A stretch of 64,000 nt of DNA from Luteibacter yeojuensis (GCF_000964085.1 NZ_JZRB01000003.1:124001-188000); one strand, 5' to 3'. Shown: positions 34,916 to 43,733, counted from the first letter of the stretch. Numbers and translations are program-made. The notes: a model not told the origin generated them from the letters alone.

Positions 34916-34941
34916 AAGGCCCCTCGCGGGGCCTTTTTTTT
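34916..34941 (+). terminator. Rho-independent terminator of fdxA
   Basis: Stem AAGGCCCC/GGGGCCTT (34916-34923, 34928-34935), loop TCGC, then a T run to 34941. Starts 14 bp after the fdxA stop. Confidence 0.9.
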
Positions 34942-34985
34942 GGCTTGCAGCCTGGATGGGCGGCATGACCTGCGAGGCTTCGCCT

Positions 34986-35050
34986 GTGGGAGCGCGCTTG
35001 CGCGCGATGGTGTATCTCGCAACACCCATCGCGCGCAAGCGCGCTCCCAC
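34986..35050. repeat. REP-like inverted pair between fdxA and bamC
   Basis: Inverted copies with the GTGGGAGCGCGCTTGCG head; the arms extend over GATGGTGT/ACACCCATC to about 28 bp, with only a short loop. Together with the fdxA terminator it separates two convergent genes. Confidence 0.85.
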
Positions 35051-35055
35051 GCGGT

Positions 35056-35637
35056 TTACTTCACGCCAAGGCGCGACTTCAGTGCATCGATGACGCGGCG
35101 CACACCGTTGGCATCGCCCTGCGCGCGGATTTCCGAGCCGGTGCCGCTGGGGTTCACGGTAAGCACCACCGAGCGTTTGTTGCCGCCCGGGCCCGCCGAA
35201 CCGGCCTGGTCGGCATCGGGGTTCTTGCCGCCGAACATGCGCTTGAAGAAGCCGCGGTGGTCTTCCGGCGCGCCCGCCGTGGCGGTGATCTGGTAGGTGT
35301 GCGTGTCGTCGTCGTGCGCCGTGACCGTGCCGACATCGCCCGCAGCGAGGGTCTCGCCGATGCGGCGGTAGGCGGCGTCGGGGGCGTCGGTGAGGATGAA
35401 GCCATCGGAGACCGGGGCGGCGGACGCGCCACCGGCCGCGGCGGCGCCGGAGCCGGCATCGGGGATGACGAGCGCGGCACTGGTCGACGGGGTATCCATG
35501 CCCGGCGGGATCTCCAGCGGGGCCTCCTGCTTGGCCTTTTCCCACTGCTTGGTGGAGCGGAACGCGCCGCAGCCGGAGACGACCAGGACGGACATGAGCA
35601 GTGCCGGGACGACCAGCGCGTACGAGGTTTTCTTCAT
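35056..35637 (-). CDS. bamC: BamC-like outer-membrane assembly lipoprotein
   Basis: Lipoprotein partner of the BamA complex that inserts beta-barrels. The 193-aa protein has a lipobox VSGC (Cys23), the LEIPPGMDTP segment that resembles the N-terminal BamC stretch lying on BamD, an Ala/Gly-rich linker, and one C-terminal helix-grip-like domain. It is shorter than E. coli BamC (344), which has two such domains. Its place directly after dapA is the conserved one. The short form is common in xanthomonads by my recollection. Confidence 0.75.
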   Translation of the reverse strand: MKKTSYALVVPALLMSVLVVSGCGAFRSTKQWEKAKQEAPLEIPPGMDTPSTSAALVIPDAGSGAAAAGGASAAPVSDGFILTDAPDAAYRRIGETLAAGDVGTVTAHDDDTHTYQITATAGAPEDHRGFFKRMFGGKNPDADQAGSAGPGGNKRSVVLTVNPSGTGSEIRAQGDANGVRRVIDALKSRLGVK

Positions 35638-35677
35638 GAACTTCAGTTCCGTTTGGATCCGTTGAATGGGGTTGGCG

Positions 35678-36571
35678 TCAGGCCGCAGCCGCCAATGGTG
35701 CCAGAGCGGCGAGCGTTTCGCGCACTTTTGCCAGCGCCGGGCCCGCCTCGAGGGGGACCAGGGGCAGGCGCGGCGCCGCCGAGCCCAGGCCCAGCAGGGC
35801 CAGGCCGGCCTTGACGGGGATGGGGTTCGGTGCGCAGTTCAGGGCATCGATGAGGGGGGCCAGCCGTGCCGTGGCGCTGGCCGTGCGCTCGGCGCTGCCC
35901 GAGCGGGCGGCGTCGCACAATTCACGGAAAGCCCCCGGCACGAGGTTGGCCACCACCGAGATGGTGCCCGCGGCGCCGGCCAGCATGGCCTGGTGGGCCG
36001 AACCGTCGTCGCCGCTGAGGTAGACGAAATCGGGGCGGATAAGTTCCGCCATGGCGCGGATGCGCTCGATATCGCCACGGGCCTCCTTGATGCCCAGGAT
36101 GCCCGGGTGCTCGCGCAGGGCCGCCACGGTCTCGGGCGCGATATCGACGCCGGTGCGCGGCGGCACGTTGTAGAGGATGACCGGCAGGCCGCCTTCGTCG
36201 GCCACGGCCAGGAAATGGCGGCGCATGCCCTCCTGCGTGGGGCGCACGTAGAACGGCGCCACCACCAGGGCCGCATCGGCGCCCAACGCCTTCGCCAGGC
36301 GCGTGGTGGCGATGGTCTTGGCCGTGCCGGCTTCGCCGGTGCCGGCGATGACCGGGATGCGTTTGTCGATGTGTTTCACCGCGAACGCGAGCAGGCGCTC
36401 GAACTCGTCGTGTTCGAGGAAGTGCGACTCGCCCGTCGACCCGGCGACGACGACGGCTTGCGTGCCGCCAGCCAGCTGCTGGTCGAGCAGGCGGCCGAAC
36501 GCGTCGAGATCGAGGGAACCGTCGGCGGCGAACGGCGTCGCCAGCGCGGTGATGCTTCCGGAAATATCCAA
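35678..36571 (-). CDS. dapA: 4-hydroxy-tetrahydrodipicolinate synthase
   Basis: Condenses pyruvate and aspartate semialdehyde in lysine/diaminopimelate synthesis. Schiff-base Lys is in GILGIKEARGD, the active-site Tyr in LYNVPPRTG, and VAGSTGES is present. I choose the TTG at 36571, which gives 297 aa and the exact family N-terminus (MDISGSITALATPF); an ATG at 36604 would add 11 residues. Neither has a strong ribosome site. bamC follows by 40 bp, and gcvR-bcp is divergent, the same arrangement as in E. coli. Confidence 0.94.
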   Translation of the reverse strand: MDISGSITALATPFAADGSLDLDAFGRLLDQQLAGGTQAVVVAGSTGESHFLEHDEFERLLAFAVKHIDKRIPVIAGTGEAGTAKTIATTRLAKALGADAALVVAPFYVRPTQEGMRRHFLAVADEGGLPVILYNVPPRTGVDIAPETVAALREHPGILGIKEARGDIERIRAMAELIRPDFVYLSGDDGSAHQAMLAGAAGTISVVANLVPGAFRELCDAARSGSAERTASATARLAPLIDALNCAPNPIPVKAGLALLGLGSAAPRLPLVPLEAGPALAKVRETLAALAPLAAAA

Positions 36572-36742
36572 GGTGAAACCCGTTGAGGAACCAGCCCTTC
36601 GCATGGTACCGGGGCGTTTCCGGGGAGTCCATTCGGCCCGCCGGGCCGCCGCGGGGCCGGCGCGTCTTGCTACGGCCGGATGCCGCCCGTTAAGCTCGGG
36701 CCAACAGCGACGCCCCGCGCCCCGCGGGCCGCGCCATGGGTA

Positions 36743-37312
36743 GTGAAGGCCTTGAACCGTTCCGTAGCACGCAGCGCCGCCACCGATAACCAGCTCCTCA
36801 TCTCGACGCTGTCGCCGGCGCACCGCGCGCCCATCCTCGCCCTCGCCAAGCGCATCGCCGATTCCGGCTGCAACCTGGCCGATGCCCGGGTCTCCACCAT
36901 CGGCAACGATACCTCGGTGATGCTGCTCGCCTCCGGCGCGTGGGATGCCGTGGCCAAGCTCGAGACGGCCGTGGGCAAGCTCGCGCGCGACGAGGAACTG
37001 CAGCTGGTGCACTACCGCACCACGCCGCGCGAGCCCACGGCGCACCTGCTGCCCTACCTCGTCGAGGTCATCGCGGCCGACCGCCCCGGCATCCTCGTCA
37101 AGATCATCGAGTTCTTCTCGCGCCGCGACATCAGCGTCGAGCAGCTGTCATCCATGCGCTACCAGGCCATGCAGACGGGCGCCGACATGTTCCAGGCGCA
37201 GATCACCATTGGCATCCCGTCCGAAACGCACATCGCCGCCCTGCGCGACGATTTCCTCGAGCTTTGCGATGGCCTCAACCTCGATGCCATCATGGATCCC
37301 GTGAAATTCTGA
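36743..37312 (+). CDS. gcvR: GcvR-like tandem ACT-domain regulator
   Basis: In E. coli GcvR binds GcvA and represses the glycine cleavage operon when glycine is low. The protein is 189 aa from the GTG at 36743 (E. coli 190). Two ACT domains: about 15-85 (LISTLSPAHRAPILALAKRI) and about 105-185 (VEVIAADRPGILVKIIEFF). No GcvA is in the window. The start is uncertain: the frame is open to an ATG at 36680, and a TTG at 36752 is possible. Confidence 0.8.
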   Translation: MKALNRSVARSAATDNQLLISTLSPAHRAPILALAKRIADSGCNLADARVSTIGNDTSVMLLASGAWDAVAKLETAVGKLARDEELQLVHYRTTPREPTAHLLPYLVEVIAADRPGILVKIIEFFSRRDISVEQLSSMRYQAMQTGADMFQAQITIGIPSETHIAALRDDFLELCDGLNLDAIMDPVKF

Positions 37313-37334
37313 CGTTAGGAAAAAGACGCAACGC

Positions 37335-37796
37335 ATGATCGGCAAGGGCAAGAAGGTTCCGAAACTCAAGGGCACGCTCGGCGATGGTTCCACGCTGGCG
37401 TTGTCGTCCCTCACCGGCCAGTGGGTCGTCGTCTTCTTCTATCCCAAGGACAACACGCCGGGCTGCACCAGCGAGGCCCGCGATTTCCGCGACAGGTACG
37501 CGCAATTCCAGGCCCTCGGCGCCGAGGTCATCGGTGTCTCGCGCGACTCGGTCCGCTCGCACGCCAACTACGCGGCGAAGCACGAACTGCCCTTCCCGCT
37601 CGTTTCCGATGCCGACGAGGCCTGGTGCCAGGCGTTCGACGTCATCCACGAGAAAGTGCTGTATGGCAAGCGCCACATGGGCGTGGTCCGCAGCACCTTC
37701 CTGATCGACCCCGACGGCAAGCTCTTCGCCGAGTGGCGCGGGGTCAAGGTGCCCGGCCATGCCCAGGCCGTGCTCGAGAGTGTTCCAACCGCGTGA
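37335..37796 (+). CDS. bcp: Peroxiredoxin Bcp/PrxQ
   Basis: Thiol peroxidase reducing hydroperoxides with thioredoxin. The 153-aa protein has the peroxidatic Cys44 in FYPKDNTPGCTSEA. The resolving Cys five residues later in E. coli Bcp is Arg49 here; the only other Cys is Cys98 in DEAWCQAF. It may therefore use Cys98 or an outside thiol. It lies 22 bp after gcvR, as in E. coli. Confidence 0.93.
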   Translation: MIGKGKKVPKLKGTLGDGSTLALSSLTGQWVVVFFYPKDNTPGCTSEARDFRDRYAQFQALGAEVIGVSRDSVRSHANYAAKHELPFPLVSDADEAWCQAFDVIHEKVLYGKRHMGVVRSTFLIDPDGKLFAEWRGVKVPGHAQAVLESVPTA

Positions 37797-37878
37797 CGGA
37801 CACCGCGCCACGCGGCTCCTTCCCCCGGCCACTGCCGCGTGGCCGGGTATCGCAACCTCCGCATGAGGTCACTTCCGC

Positions 37879-39267
37879 ATGAACGGAAGCAAGCGCATCT
37901 ACGCCCTCGACACCAACGTGCTGCTGCACGACCCGACATCGCTGTTCCGCTTCGAGGAACACGATGTCTTCATACCGATGACGGTGCTGGAGGAACTGGA
38001 CGACAAGAAGAAAGGCGGGTCGGAAGTTTCGCGCAACGCCCGCCAGGTAAGCCGCTTCATCAACGAACTGATCGAACGCGGCGGCGTCGACGGCCTGAAA
38101 GAAGGCCTCGAGCTGGAAAACCCCCAGGGCATCAAGCTCAAGCGCGGCGCGGTGGGCCGCCTGTACTTCCAGCAGCGCGCGAGCCACGGCAACGGCAAGG
38201 CCGACAACCAGATCCTGTCGTCCGTCATCGACCTGCGCGACCAGTTCCCCGATCGCCCCGTCATCCTTGTCACCAAGGACATCAACCTACGCATCAAGGG
38301 CTCCATCTACGGTATCACCGCCGAGGACTACGAGAACGACCGCGCGCTCGACGATTTCGCGCTGCTGTTCACGGGTTCCGACGCCCTGCCGGAGGACTTC
38401 TGGAACCGCCACCCCGAGGTCCGCTCCTGGAACGAGCGCGGGCGCACGTTCTACGAACTCGACGTACGCGAGGACGAGCACTGGTACCCCAACGAGTGCC
38501 TCTACATGCCCGGCGAGAACGACGTGGAGCTGCGCGTGCTGGAGCTGAAAGGCCCCGAAGATGCACAGCGCGCAAAGCTCGTCCTGCTCGACGACCACAC
38601 CCACGCGGCGCATGGCGTGTGGGGCATCGCCGCGCGCAACCGCGAGCAGAACTTCGCCATGAACCTGCTGATGGATCCCGACGTGGATTTCGTCACGCTG
38701 CTCGGCACCGCCGGCACGGGCAAGACGCTGCTCGCCCTCGCCGCCGGCCTTGCGCAGGTGATGGACCAGCAGCGTTACCGCGAGATCATCATGACCCGCG
38801 CCACGGTGTCGGTCGGCGAGGACATCGGCTTCCTGCCCGGTACGGAGGAGGAAAAGATGACCCCGTGGATGGGCGCGCTCACCGATAACCTCGAGGTGCT
38901 CGCCAACCCCGAGGAGGGTGGCTCGTGGGGCCGCCAGGCCACCAACGACCTGCTGGCCTCGCGGGTGAAGATCCGCTCGCTGAACTTCATGCGTGGCCGC
39001 ACGTTCCTCAGCCGCTACCTCATCATCGACGAGGCGCAGAACCTCACGCCGAAGCAGATGAAGACGCTGATCACGCGTGCGGGCCCGGGCACGAAGATCG
39101 TGTGCCTCGGCAACGTGGAGCAGATCGACACGCCCTACCTCACCGAAACCACCTCGGGCCTCACTTACGCGGTGGACCGTTTCAAGATGTGGGCCCATTC
39201 CGGCCACATCACGCTCAAGCGCGGTGAACGGTCGCGCCTGGCCGATTTCGCCTCCGAAGCCTTGTGA
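37879..39267 (+). CDS. PhoH2-type PIN domain-PhoH ATPase fusion
   Basis: A 462-aa protein with an N-terminal PIN nuclease domain (about 5-150; acidic residues in [18 protein letters not shown] and TKDINLR) and a C-terminal PhoH helicase-like ATPase (Walker A GTAGTGKT near residue 276-283, Walker B LIIDEAQN). PhoH2 proteins unwind and cleave RNA in vitro. It overlaps the downstream thiD by 4 bp (GTGA). A role in RNA turnover is inferred; the name does not imply phosphate control here. Confidence 0.92.
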   Translation: MNGSKRIYALDTNVLLHDPTSLFRFEEHDVFIPMTVLEELDDKKKGGSEVSRNARQVSRFINELIERGGVDGLKEGLELENPQGIKLKRGAVGRLYFQQRASHGNGKADNQILSSVIDLRDQFPDRPVILVTKDINLRIKGSIYGITAEDYENDRALDDFALLFTGSDALPEDFWNRHPEVRSWNERGRTFYELDVREDEHWYPNECLYMPGENDVELRVLELKGPEDAQRAKLVLLDDHTHAAHGVWGIAARNREQNFAMNLLMDPDVDFVTLLGTAGTGKTLLALAAGLAQVMDQQRYREIIMTRATVSVGEDIGFLPGTEEEKMTPWMGALTDNLEVLANPEEGGSWGRQATNDLLASRVKIRSLNFMRGRTFLSRYLIIDEAQNLTPKQMKTLITRAGPGTKIVCLGNVEQIDTPYLTETTSGLTYAVDRFKMWAHSGHITLKRGERSRLADFASEAL

Positions 39268-40039
39268 CGCAAGGCAAGCCGAACACCCTCACCATCGCCG
39301 GGTCGGATTCCGGCGGTGGTGCGGGCATCCAGGCCGACCTCAAGACCTTCCATACCCTCGGCACGCATGCCTCACGGCCATCACGGCGGTCACCGCGCAG
39401 AACACGCGCGGCGTCACCGCCGTGCACACCGTGCCGCTGGCGCACCTGCGCGCCCAGGTCGACGCCGTGTTCGCCGACTTCCCCGTGGCCGCCGTGAAGA
39501 CCGGCATGCTGGGCAGCGCGGCCATGACGAAACTCGTGGCGAAAGAGCTGGCCACGCGCCAGCCACCATGGCTCGTCGTCGACCCGGTCATGGTCGCCAC
39601 CAGCGGGGCGCGCCTCCTCGACGACAACGCGCTCGACGCGCTGGCCAGCCGGCTCATCCCCCTCGCCGATATCCTCACGCCCAACCTCCCCGAGGCCGAG
39701 GCCCTGCTCGGGCGCCGCATCGGCAAGGCGTTCGATGAAGCCGGGGCCGACCTGCTCGCCCTCGGCGCCCGCGGCGTATTGCTCAAGGGCGGCCATGCGG
39801 GCGGCAGGGACATCGTCGACCGCTACTACGATGCCGGCGGCGCCCTGGCCTTCCGCCACGCCCGCCTGCCCTTCGAGGGCCACGGCAGCGGCTGCACGCT
39901 TGCGTCTGCTGTCACGGCCCACCTGGCCCGGGGCAAAGCGCCGCAGGCGGCTGTCCGCGCCGCCATCACGTGGCTCGACAAGGCCTTCCGCGGCGCCTGG
40001 CGCCCCGGCGGCGGCGCGGCGCACGTGCTGGGCCACTGA
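39264..40039 (+). pseudogene. thiD: thiD, HMP-P kinase, frameshifted
   Basis: Hydroxymethylpyrimidine (phosphate) kinase of thiamine synthesis, split over two frames. From the GTG at 39264 the first frame gives [19 protein letters not shown] and continues in family fashion to LGTH (39366-39368), then reads nonsense. The rest ([15 protein letters not shown] ... GHGSGCTLASA ... AAHVLGH) is in the frame that ends at 40039. Restoring one base near 39368-39369 (for example CATGGCCTC instead of CATGCCTC) makes a full 259-aa ThiD. All motifs on both sides are intact, so this is either a very recent mutation or a sequencing error. Confidence 0.85.
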
Positions 40040-40115
40040 GGGCGGAGTATCCTATGCGCGTTGATACAGGGCCCACCGGGCCTCATGTATCGCCCGTCCT
40101 TTCGAGTGCAACCCC

Positions 40116-41066
40116 ATGAATCTCCTCGGGCCCCGCTTCATCGTCCTGTACATCCTGGTGCTGTTCACGCTGTGCGTCCTGCTGGTGCACCTGCGCGGCC
40201 GCTCGCGCCTGCGCTTCGACCGCCAGCTGGTCGACCACTCGGCCCTGTTCGCGCCTTACAACCTGCTGATGTACGCGTTTTCGGCCGTGCCCGCCCGCCC
40301 CATCCTCGACCGCAGCGGCTTCCCGCAGCTCGACCTGCTGCAAAACAACTGGCAGGCGATCCGCGAAGAGGCCATGCACCTCTTCGACGAGGGCTACATC
40401 CGCTCGGCCGAGAAGCACAACGACGCCTCGTTCAATTCGTTCTTCAAGCAAGGCTGGAAGCGCTTCTACCTGAAGTGGTACGGCGAGCCGCTCGCCTCCG
40501 CCGAGGCCCTGTGCCCGGAGACGGTGAAGCTGCTGAACGCCATCCCCAGCGTCAAGGCCGCCATGTTCGCCCTGCTGCCCCCGGGCAGCCGCCTCAACCC
40601 CCATCGCGACCCGTTCGCGGGCTCCCTCCGCTACCACCTGGGCCTCATCACGCCCAACAGCGACGATTGCCGCATCTTCGTCGATGGCGAGATGCATGCG
40701 TGGCGCGATGGCAAGGACGTGGTCTTCGACGAAACCTACGTGCACTGGGCCGAAAACCGCACCGACCAGACCCGCGTCATCCTGTTCGCCGACGTCGAGC
40801 GCCCGCTCAAATTCGGCCTGATGACCGCCATCAACAAGCGCGTCGGCGCCTTCATGGGCTCCATCACCGCCTCGCCCAACAGCGACGACGGCAAGGAGCA
40901 GGTGGGCTTCGTCAACCGCATGTTCGCCCTCAACAAACGCGGCCGCGAACGCACGAGGCGCTTCAAGAAGGCCAACCCCAAGCTCTTCCGTGCGGTGAAA
41001 TACGTGGGCATCGTCCTCGCCATCTGGCTCGTATTCCTGGCGCCCTACCCCTTCGTCCGCGGTTAA
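40116..41066 (+). CDS. lpxO: LpxO-type lipid A 2-hydroxylase
   Basis: Fe(II)/2-oxoglutarate dioxygenase of the aspartyl/asparaginyl hydroxylase family that adds a 2-hydroxyl to a lipid A secondary acyl chain. The 316-aa protein has one N-terminal and one C-terminal membrane helix (about 7-26 and 292-312) flanking the catalytic domain. Iron ligands fit H163 and D165 in NPHRDPFAGS and H210 in ETYVHWAENRTD. Second of three lipid A enzymes in the window. Confidence 0.88.
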   Translation: MNLLGPRFIVLYILVLFTLCVLLVHLRGRSRLRFDRQLVDHSALFAPYNLLMYAFSAVPARPILDRSGFPQLDLLQNNWQAIREEAMHLFDEGYIRSAEKHNDASFNSFFKQGWKRFYLKWYGEPLASAEALCPETVKLLNAIPSVKAAMFALLPPGSRLNPHRDPFAGSLRYHLGLITPNSDDCRIFVDGEMHAWRDGKDVVFDETYVHWAENRTDQTRVILFADVERPLKFGLMTAINKRVGAFMGSITASPNSDDGKEQVGFVNRMFALNKRGRERTRRFKKANPKLFRAVKYVGIVLAIWLVFLAPYPFVRG

Positions 41067-41140
41067 ACAAGATTTCACGCGCCAGCCCGCGGGTTGGCGC
41101 GATACTCCAGCCGGGGTGGGGCCCTGAAGGAGAATCGGGC

Positions 41141-41704
41141 ATGACGAAGCACGGTGTGTTCCTCGCTTTACTGATTCCCACGGCCGCCCTGGCGGCCCCG
41201 CCAGCGGCGTACACGCCGCCACCCGGCACGCCGCCCATGGCACCCGCCACGGCCGAAGCCGCGCCCCTCGACCTCGGCCCCCTGGTGGACAAACTCGTCG
41301 CCGACCTGACCAGGGATTCGCGCACGCAGGCGAAGTCGTTCCGCATGCTGATCAGCCTTGGCCGCCCGGCCGTGCCCTACGTGGTGGCGCACCTGGGCGA
41401 TAGCCGTTCGTTGCCGGAGCAGTCGATCTGGGTGCAGGCGGTGACGGGGCGTTCGGATACGCAGTACCACCCGTGGTTCGTGCACGATGGGCTGCTGGCG
41501 GTGCTGAAGGAGCTGACGGGTTTTTCGCGTGCACCGCTGACGGGTCACCTGCTGCCGTCGCAGCGGGCGAAGAGTGTGCGGAAGTGGGTGACGTTCTGTG
41601 TGGAGCGTTATCCGCGGCAGGCTGCCGTGTGCCAGCGGGCGCTGCAGAATGGTGCCGTCCCGGGCGCGGTGGCCGACTCTGAGGTCGCTTTTTCGGGCCA
41701 CTAA
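41141..41704 (+). CDS. Exported protein of unknown function
   Basis: A 187-aa protein with a Sec signal peptide (residues 1-19, cut after ALA), a Pro/Ala-rich segment (20-45), and a helical region containing MLISLGRPAVPYVVAHLGD, which looks like a single HEAT/Armadillo-type repeat. Two Cys near the C-terminus (FCVERYPRQAAVCQRA) could form a disulfide in the periplasm. GAAGGAG lies 8-9 bases before the ATG. I do not recognise the family. Confidence 0.78.
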   Translation: MTKHGVFLALLIPTAALAAPPAAYTPPPGTPPMAPATAEAAPLDLGPLVDKLVADLTRDSRTQAKSFRMLISLGRPAVPYVVAHLGDSRSLPEQSIWVQAVTGRSDTQYHPWFVHDGLLAVLKELTGFSRAPLTGHLLPSQRAKSVRKWVTFCVERYPRQAAVCQRALQNGAVPGAVADSEVAFSGH

Positions 41705-41735
41705 TGCATTCGCCATAGCGAATGAGCCGCTAAGA

Positions 41736-41759
41736 AAAACCCGGCTTTCGCCGGGTTTT
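41736..41759. terminator. Bidirectional terminator
   Basis: Stem AAAACCCGGC/GCCGGGTTTT (41736-41745, 41750-41759) with loop TTTC. A smaller hairpin CATTCGC/GCGAATG lies just before it (41707-41724). Separates the exported protein from the convergent isocitrate dehydrogenase. Confidence 0.88.
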
Positions 41760-41765
41760 GAAGAG

Positions 41766-41789
41766 CATCGCCAGCAAGCTGGCTCCCAC
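41766..41789. repeat. Single REP-like copy
   Basis: A lone inverted copy, CATCGCCAGCAAGCTGGCTC plus CCAC, with the core GCCAGCTTGCTGGC. The core sequence differs from the other copies but keeps the GTGGGAG head and the palindrome. It sits between the terminator and the isocitrate dehydrogenase stop, in a convergent junction. Confidence 0.7.
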
Positions 41790-41822
41790 ACATACAGAAA
41801 GTGAGCGGGGCGCGCCGTTACA

Positions 41823-42845
41823 TCAAGCGGTGGCCTTGATGCGCTCGACGATCGCGTCGCCGAACGTATCCGTGTTGCCCGTGCCGCCCACGTCCGGCGT
41901 CGTGCGGTCACGGGCGTTCATCACTTCGCTGATCGCCGCGCGCAGGCGCGTGCCCTTCGCCACCATGCCCAGGTGGTCGAGCATGTCGGCCGCCGCCAGC
42001 AACAGCGCGCACGGGTTGGCCTTCTTCTGGCCCGCGATATCCGGCGCCGAGCCATGCACCGCTTCGAAGATGGCCGCGTCCTTGCCGATGTTCGCGCCCG
42101 GGGCCAGGCCCAGGCCGCCCACGAGGCCGGCGCACAGGTCGGACAGGATGTCGCCGAACAGGTTGGTCGTGACGATCACATCGAACTGGTACGGGTTCAT
42201 GACCAGCTGCATGCAGGCGTTGTCGACGATCATTTCCTGGAACTCGAGGTCCGGGAAATCCTTCGCCACTTCGCGGGCCACGTCGAGGAACAGGCCCGAC
42301 GAGGTCTTCATGATGTTGGCCTTGTGCACCGCCGTGACCTTCTTGCGGCCCTTCTGGCGGGCCATCTCGAAGCCGTAGCGGCAGATGCGCTCCATGCCCG
42401 GGCGGGTGTTGCGGATGACCGAGACGGCCACCTCGTTCTCACCCGTGCCCTCGCGCGTCTGGCCCTCGGCCATGTACGCGCCCATGGTGTTCTCGCGCAC
42501 CGTGATGATGTCGATGTTGTCGTAACGCGCCTTGGTGCCCGGGAAGCTGATGGCGGGGCGAACGTTGGCGTACAGATCGAACTTGCGGCGCAGCGTGACG
42601 TTGATGGACGTGAAGCCGCCGCCGATGGGGGTGGTGAGCGGACCCTTGAGCGCCACGGTGTGCTTCGCGATGGCATCGAGCGTAGCCTGCGGAAGCAGGT
42701 CGCCGTGCTTTTCGAGGGCCACCATGCCCGCGTCCACGAAATCGTACGTCAGGCCGCAGTCGAGGGCGTCGAGGACACGGATGGTCGCGTCCATGATCTC
42801 GGGGCCGATGCCGTCGCCGGGGATCACGGCAATCGTCTTGCTCAT
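41823..42845 (-). CDS. icd: NAD-type isocitrate dehydrogenase (IMDH/IDH family)
   Basis: Beta-decarboxylating dehydrogenase of the TCA cycle, 340 aa. Signatures: VIPGDGIGPE at the N-terminus, FTSINVTLRRKFDLYANVRP (the Ser and Asn of the isocitrate-binding loop), and NLFGDILSDLCAGLVGGLGLAPGAN is split across the metal-binding region with two Asp. Length and loop fit the short NAD-dependent enzyme of xanthomonads; 3-isopropylmalate dehydrogenase is the main alternative but its loop differs. The start at 42845 has AGGAG upstream. Confidence 0.8.
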   Translation of the reverse strand: MSKTIAVIPGDGIGPEIMDATIRVLDALDCGLTYDFVDAGMVALEKHGDLLPQATLDAIAKHTVALKGPLTTPIGGGFTSINVTLRRKFDLYANVRPAISFPGTKARYDNIDIITVRENTMGAYMAEGQTREGTGENEVAVSVIRNTRPGMERICRYGFEMARQKGRKKVTAVHKANIMKTSSGLFLDVAREVAKDFPDLEFQEMIVDNACMQLVMNPYQFDVIVTTNLFGDILSDLCAGLVGGLGLAPGANIGKDAAIFEAVHGSAPDIAGQKKANPCALLLAAADMLDHLGMVAKGTRLRAAISEVMNARDRTTPDVGGTGNTDTFGDAIVERIKATA

Positions 42846-42996
42846 GGGGAGTACTCCTGAAGGAAGCGGGTCGATGGGCACGCGCCAGGCGGTGCCGGGG
42901 AAGAAAAATCGCCTGATTATCGGCGATTTTGCCCGCTTGCTTCAAGGATCGAGGGTGCTTTGGTCGAACGCTTCGAACGCGTGGCGTGGCGCCACG

Positions 42997-43061
42997 GGAG
43001 GTGGGAGATGGGAAGTGGGGGGCGAAGCCTCGGGCGCCCCCACTGCCCGCCTCCCACCTCC
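42997..43061. repeat. 65-bp G-rich/C-rich inverted repeat
   Basis: Outer arms GGAGGTGGGAG (42997-43007) and CTCCCACCTCC (43051-43061) pair perfectly over 11 bp; inner arms GTGGGGGGCG and CGCCCCCAC (43015-43024, 43035-43043) pair with one bulged G. One strand is strongly purine-rich (G/A). It ends 4 bp before the CMD-protein stop codon and may terminate that transcript. Unlike the REP family. Confidence 0.6.
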
Positions 43062-43065
43062 GCTC

Positions 43066-43464
43066 TTACGGCCCCGCGTGATCCCCGCAGGCAGCCGCAG
43101 CGTTGTCCTCGCCCTCGCCCTCGAGCGAATCCAGGAAATCCACCGCGCGGCGCAGGTGCGGGATGACGATGGAACCGCCAACGACGAGCCCGACGCTAAA
43201 CACCTCGAAGAACTCGTCGCGGTTGACGCCTGCTTCCTTGCACTGGGCCACGTGGTAGCTGATGCAGTCGTCGCAACGCAGCACCATGGACGCCACCAGG
43301 CCCAGCATTTCCTTCGTTTTCACATCCAGCGCGCCCTCGCGGTACGTCTGGGTGTCGAGCGCGAAGAACCGGCGCACCACCTGGTTGTCTTCGCCCAGGA
43401 TGCGCTCGTTCATGCGCTTGCGGAACGCGGTGAATTCCTCGACGCGGGTGGTATCGGCGGCCAT
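43066..43464 (-). CDS. Carboxymuconolactone decarboxylase/AhpD-family protein
   Basis: A 132-aa all-helical protein with the AhpD-like redox motif CDDCISYH (C64, C67, H71). Such proteins are often peroxidase partners rather than true carboxymuconolactone decarboxylases. Its ATG overlaps the glutaredoxin stop by one base, so the two thiol proteins are coupled, which supports a redox role. Confidence 0.88.
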   Translation of the reverse strand: MAADTTRVEEFTAFRKRMNERILGEDNQVVRRFFALDTQTYREGALDVKTKEMLGLVASMVLRCDDCISYHVAQCKEAGVNRDEFFEVFSVGLVVGGSIVIPHLRRAVDFLDSLEGEGEDNAAAACGDHAGP

Positions 43465-43733
43465 CAGTGCGCGGCCCCGATGAGCTCGGCCAGGCGGCCG
43501 CTGCGGTCGGCCGCGGCCAGGTCGTCGAACCCGCCCACGTGCGTGCCGTTGATGAAGATCTGCGGCACGGTGCGGCGGCCACCGCTCTTCTCGAGCATGA
43601 TGTCGCGCTGGGCCGGGTCCATGTCGATGCGCACCTCGCTCCAGGAAAGGCCCTTGGCCTTGAGGAGGTTCTTGGCGGCGACGCAGTACGGGCATACCGC
43701 GGTGGAGTAGATGGTGATCTCGGGCGTGCTCAT
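43464..43733 (-). CDS. grxC: Glutaredoxin 3 (GrxC)
   Basis: Dithiol glutaredoxin, 89 aa, with CPYC at residues 14-17 and the glutathione-binding TVPQIFINGTHVGGFDD stretch. Supplies electrons from glutathione to reductases or, by position, possibly to the adjacent CxxC protein. Usual length for the family. Confidence 0.93.
   Translation of the reverse strand: MSTPEITIYSTAVCPYCVAAKNLLKAKGLSWSEVRIDMDPAQRDIMLEKSGGRRTVPQIFINGTHVGGFDDLAAADRSGRLAELIGAAH

Noticed and set aside
36604-36604. ATG start for dapA
   Set aside because: Kept only as the alternative; the TTG at 36571 gives the N-terminus that aligns with the family.
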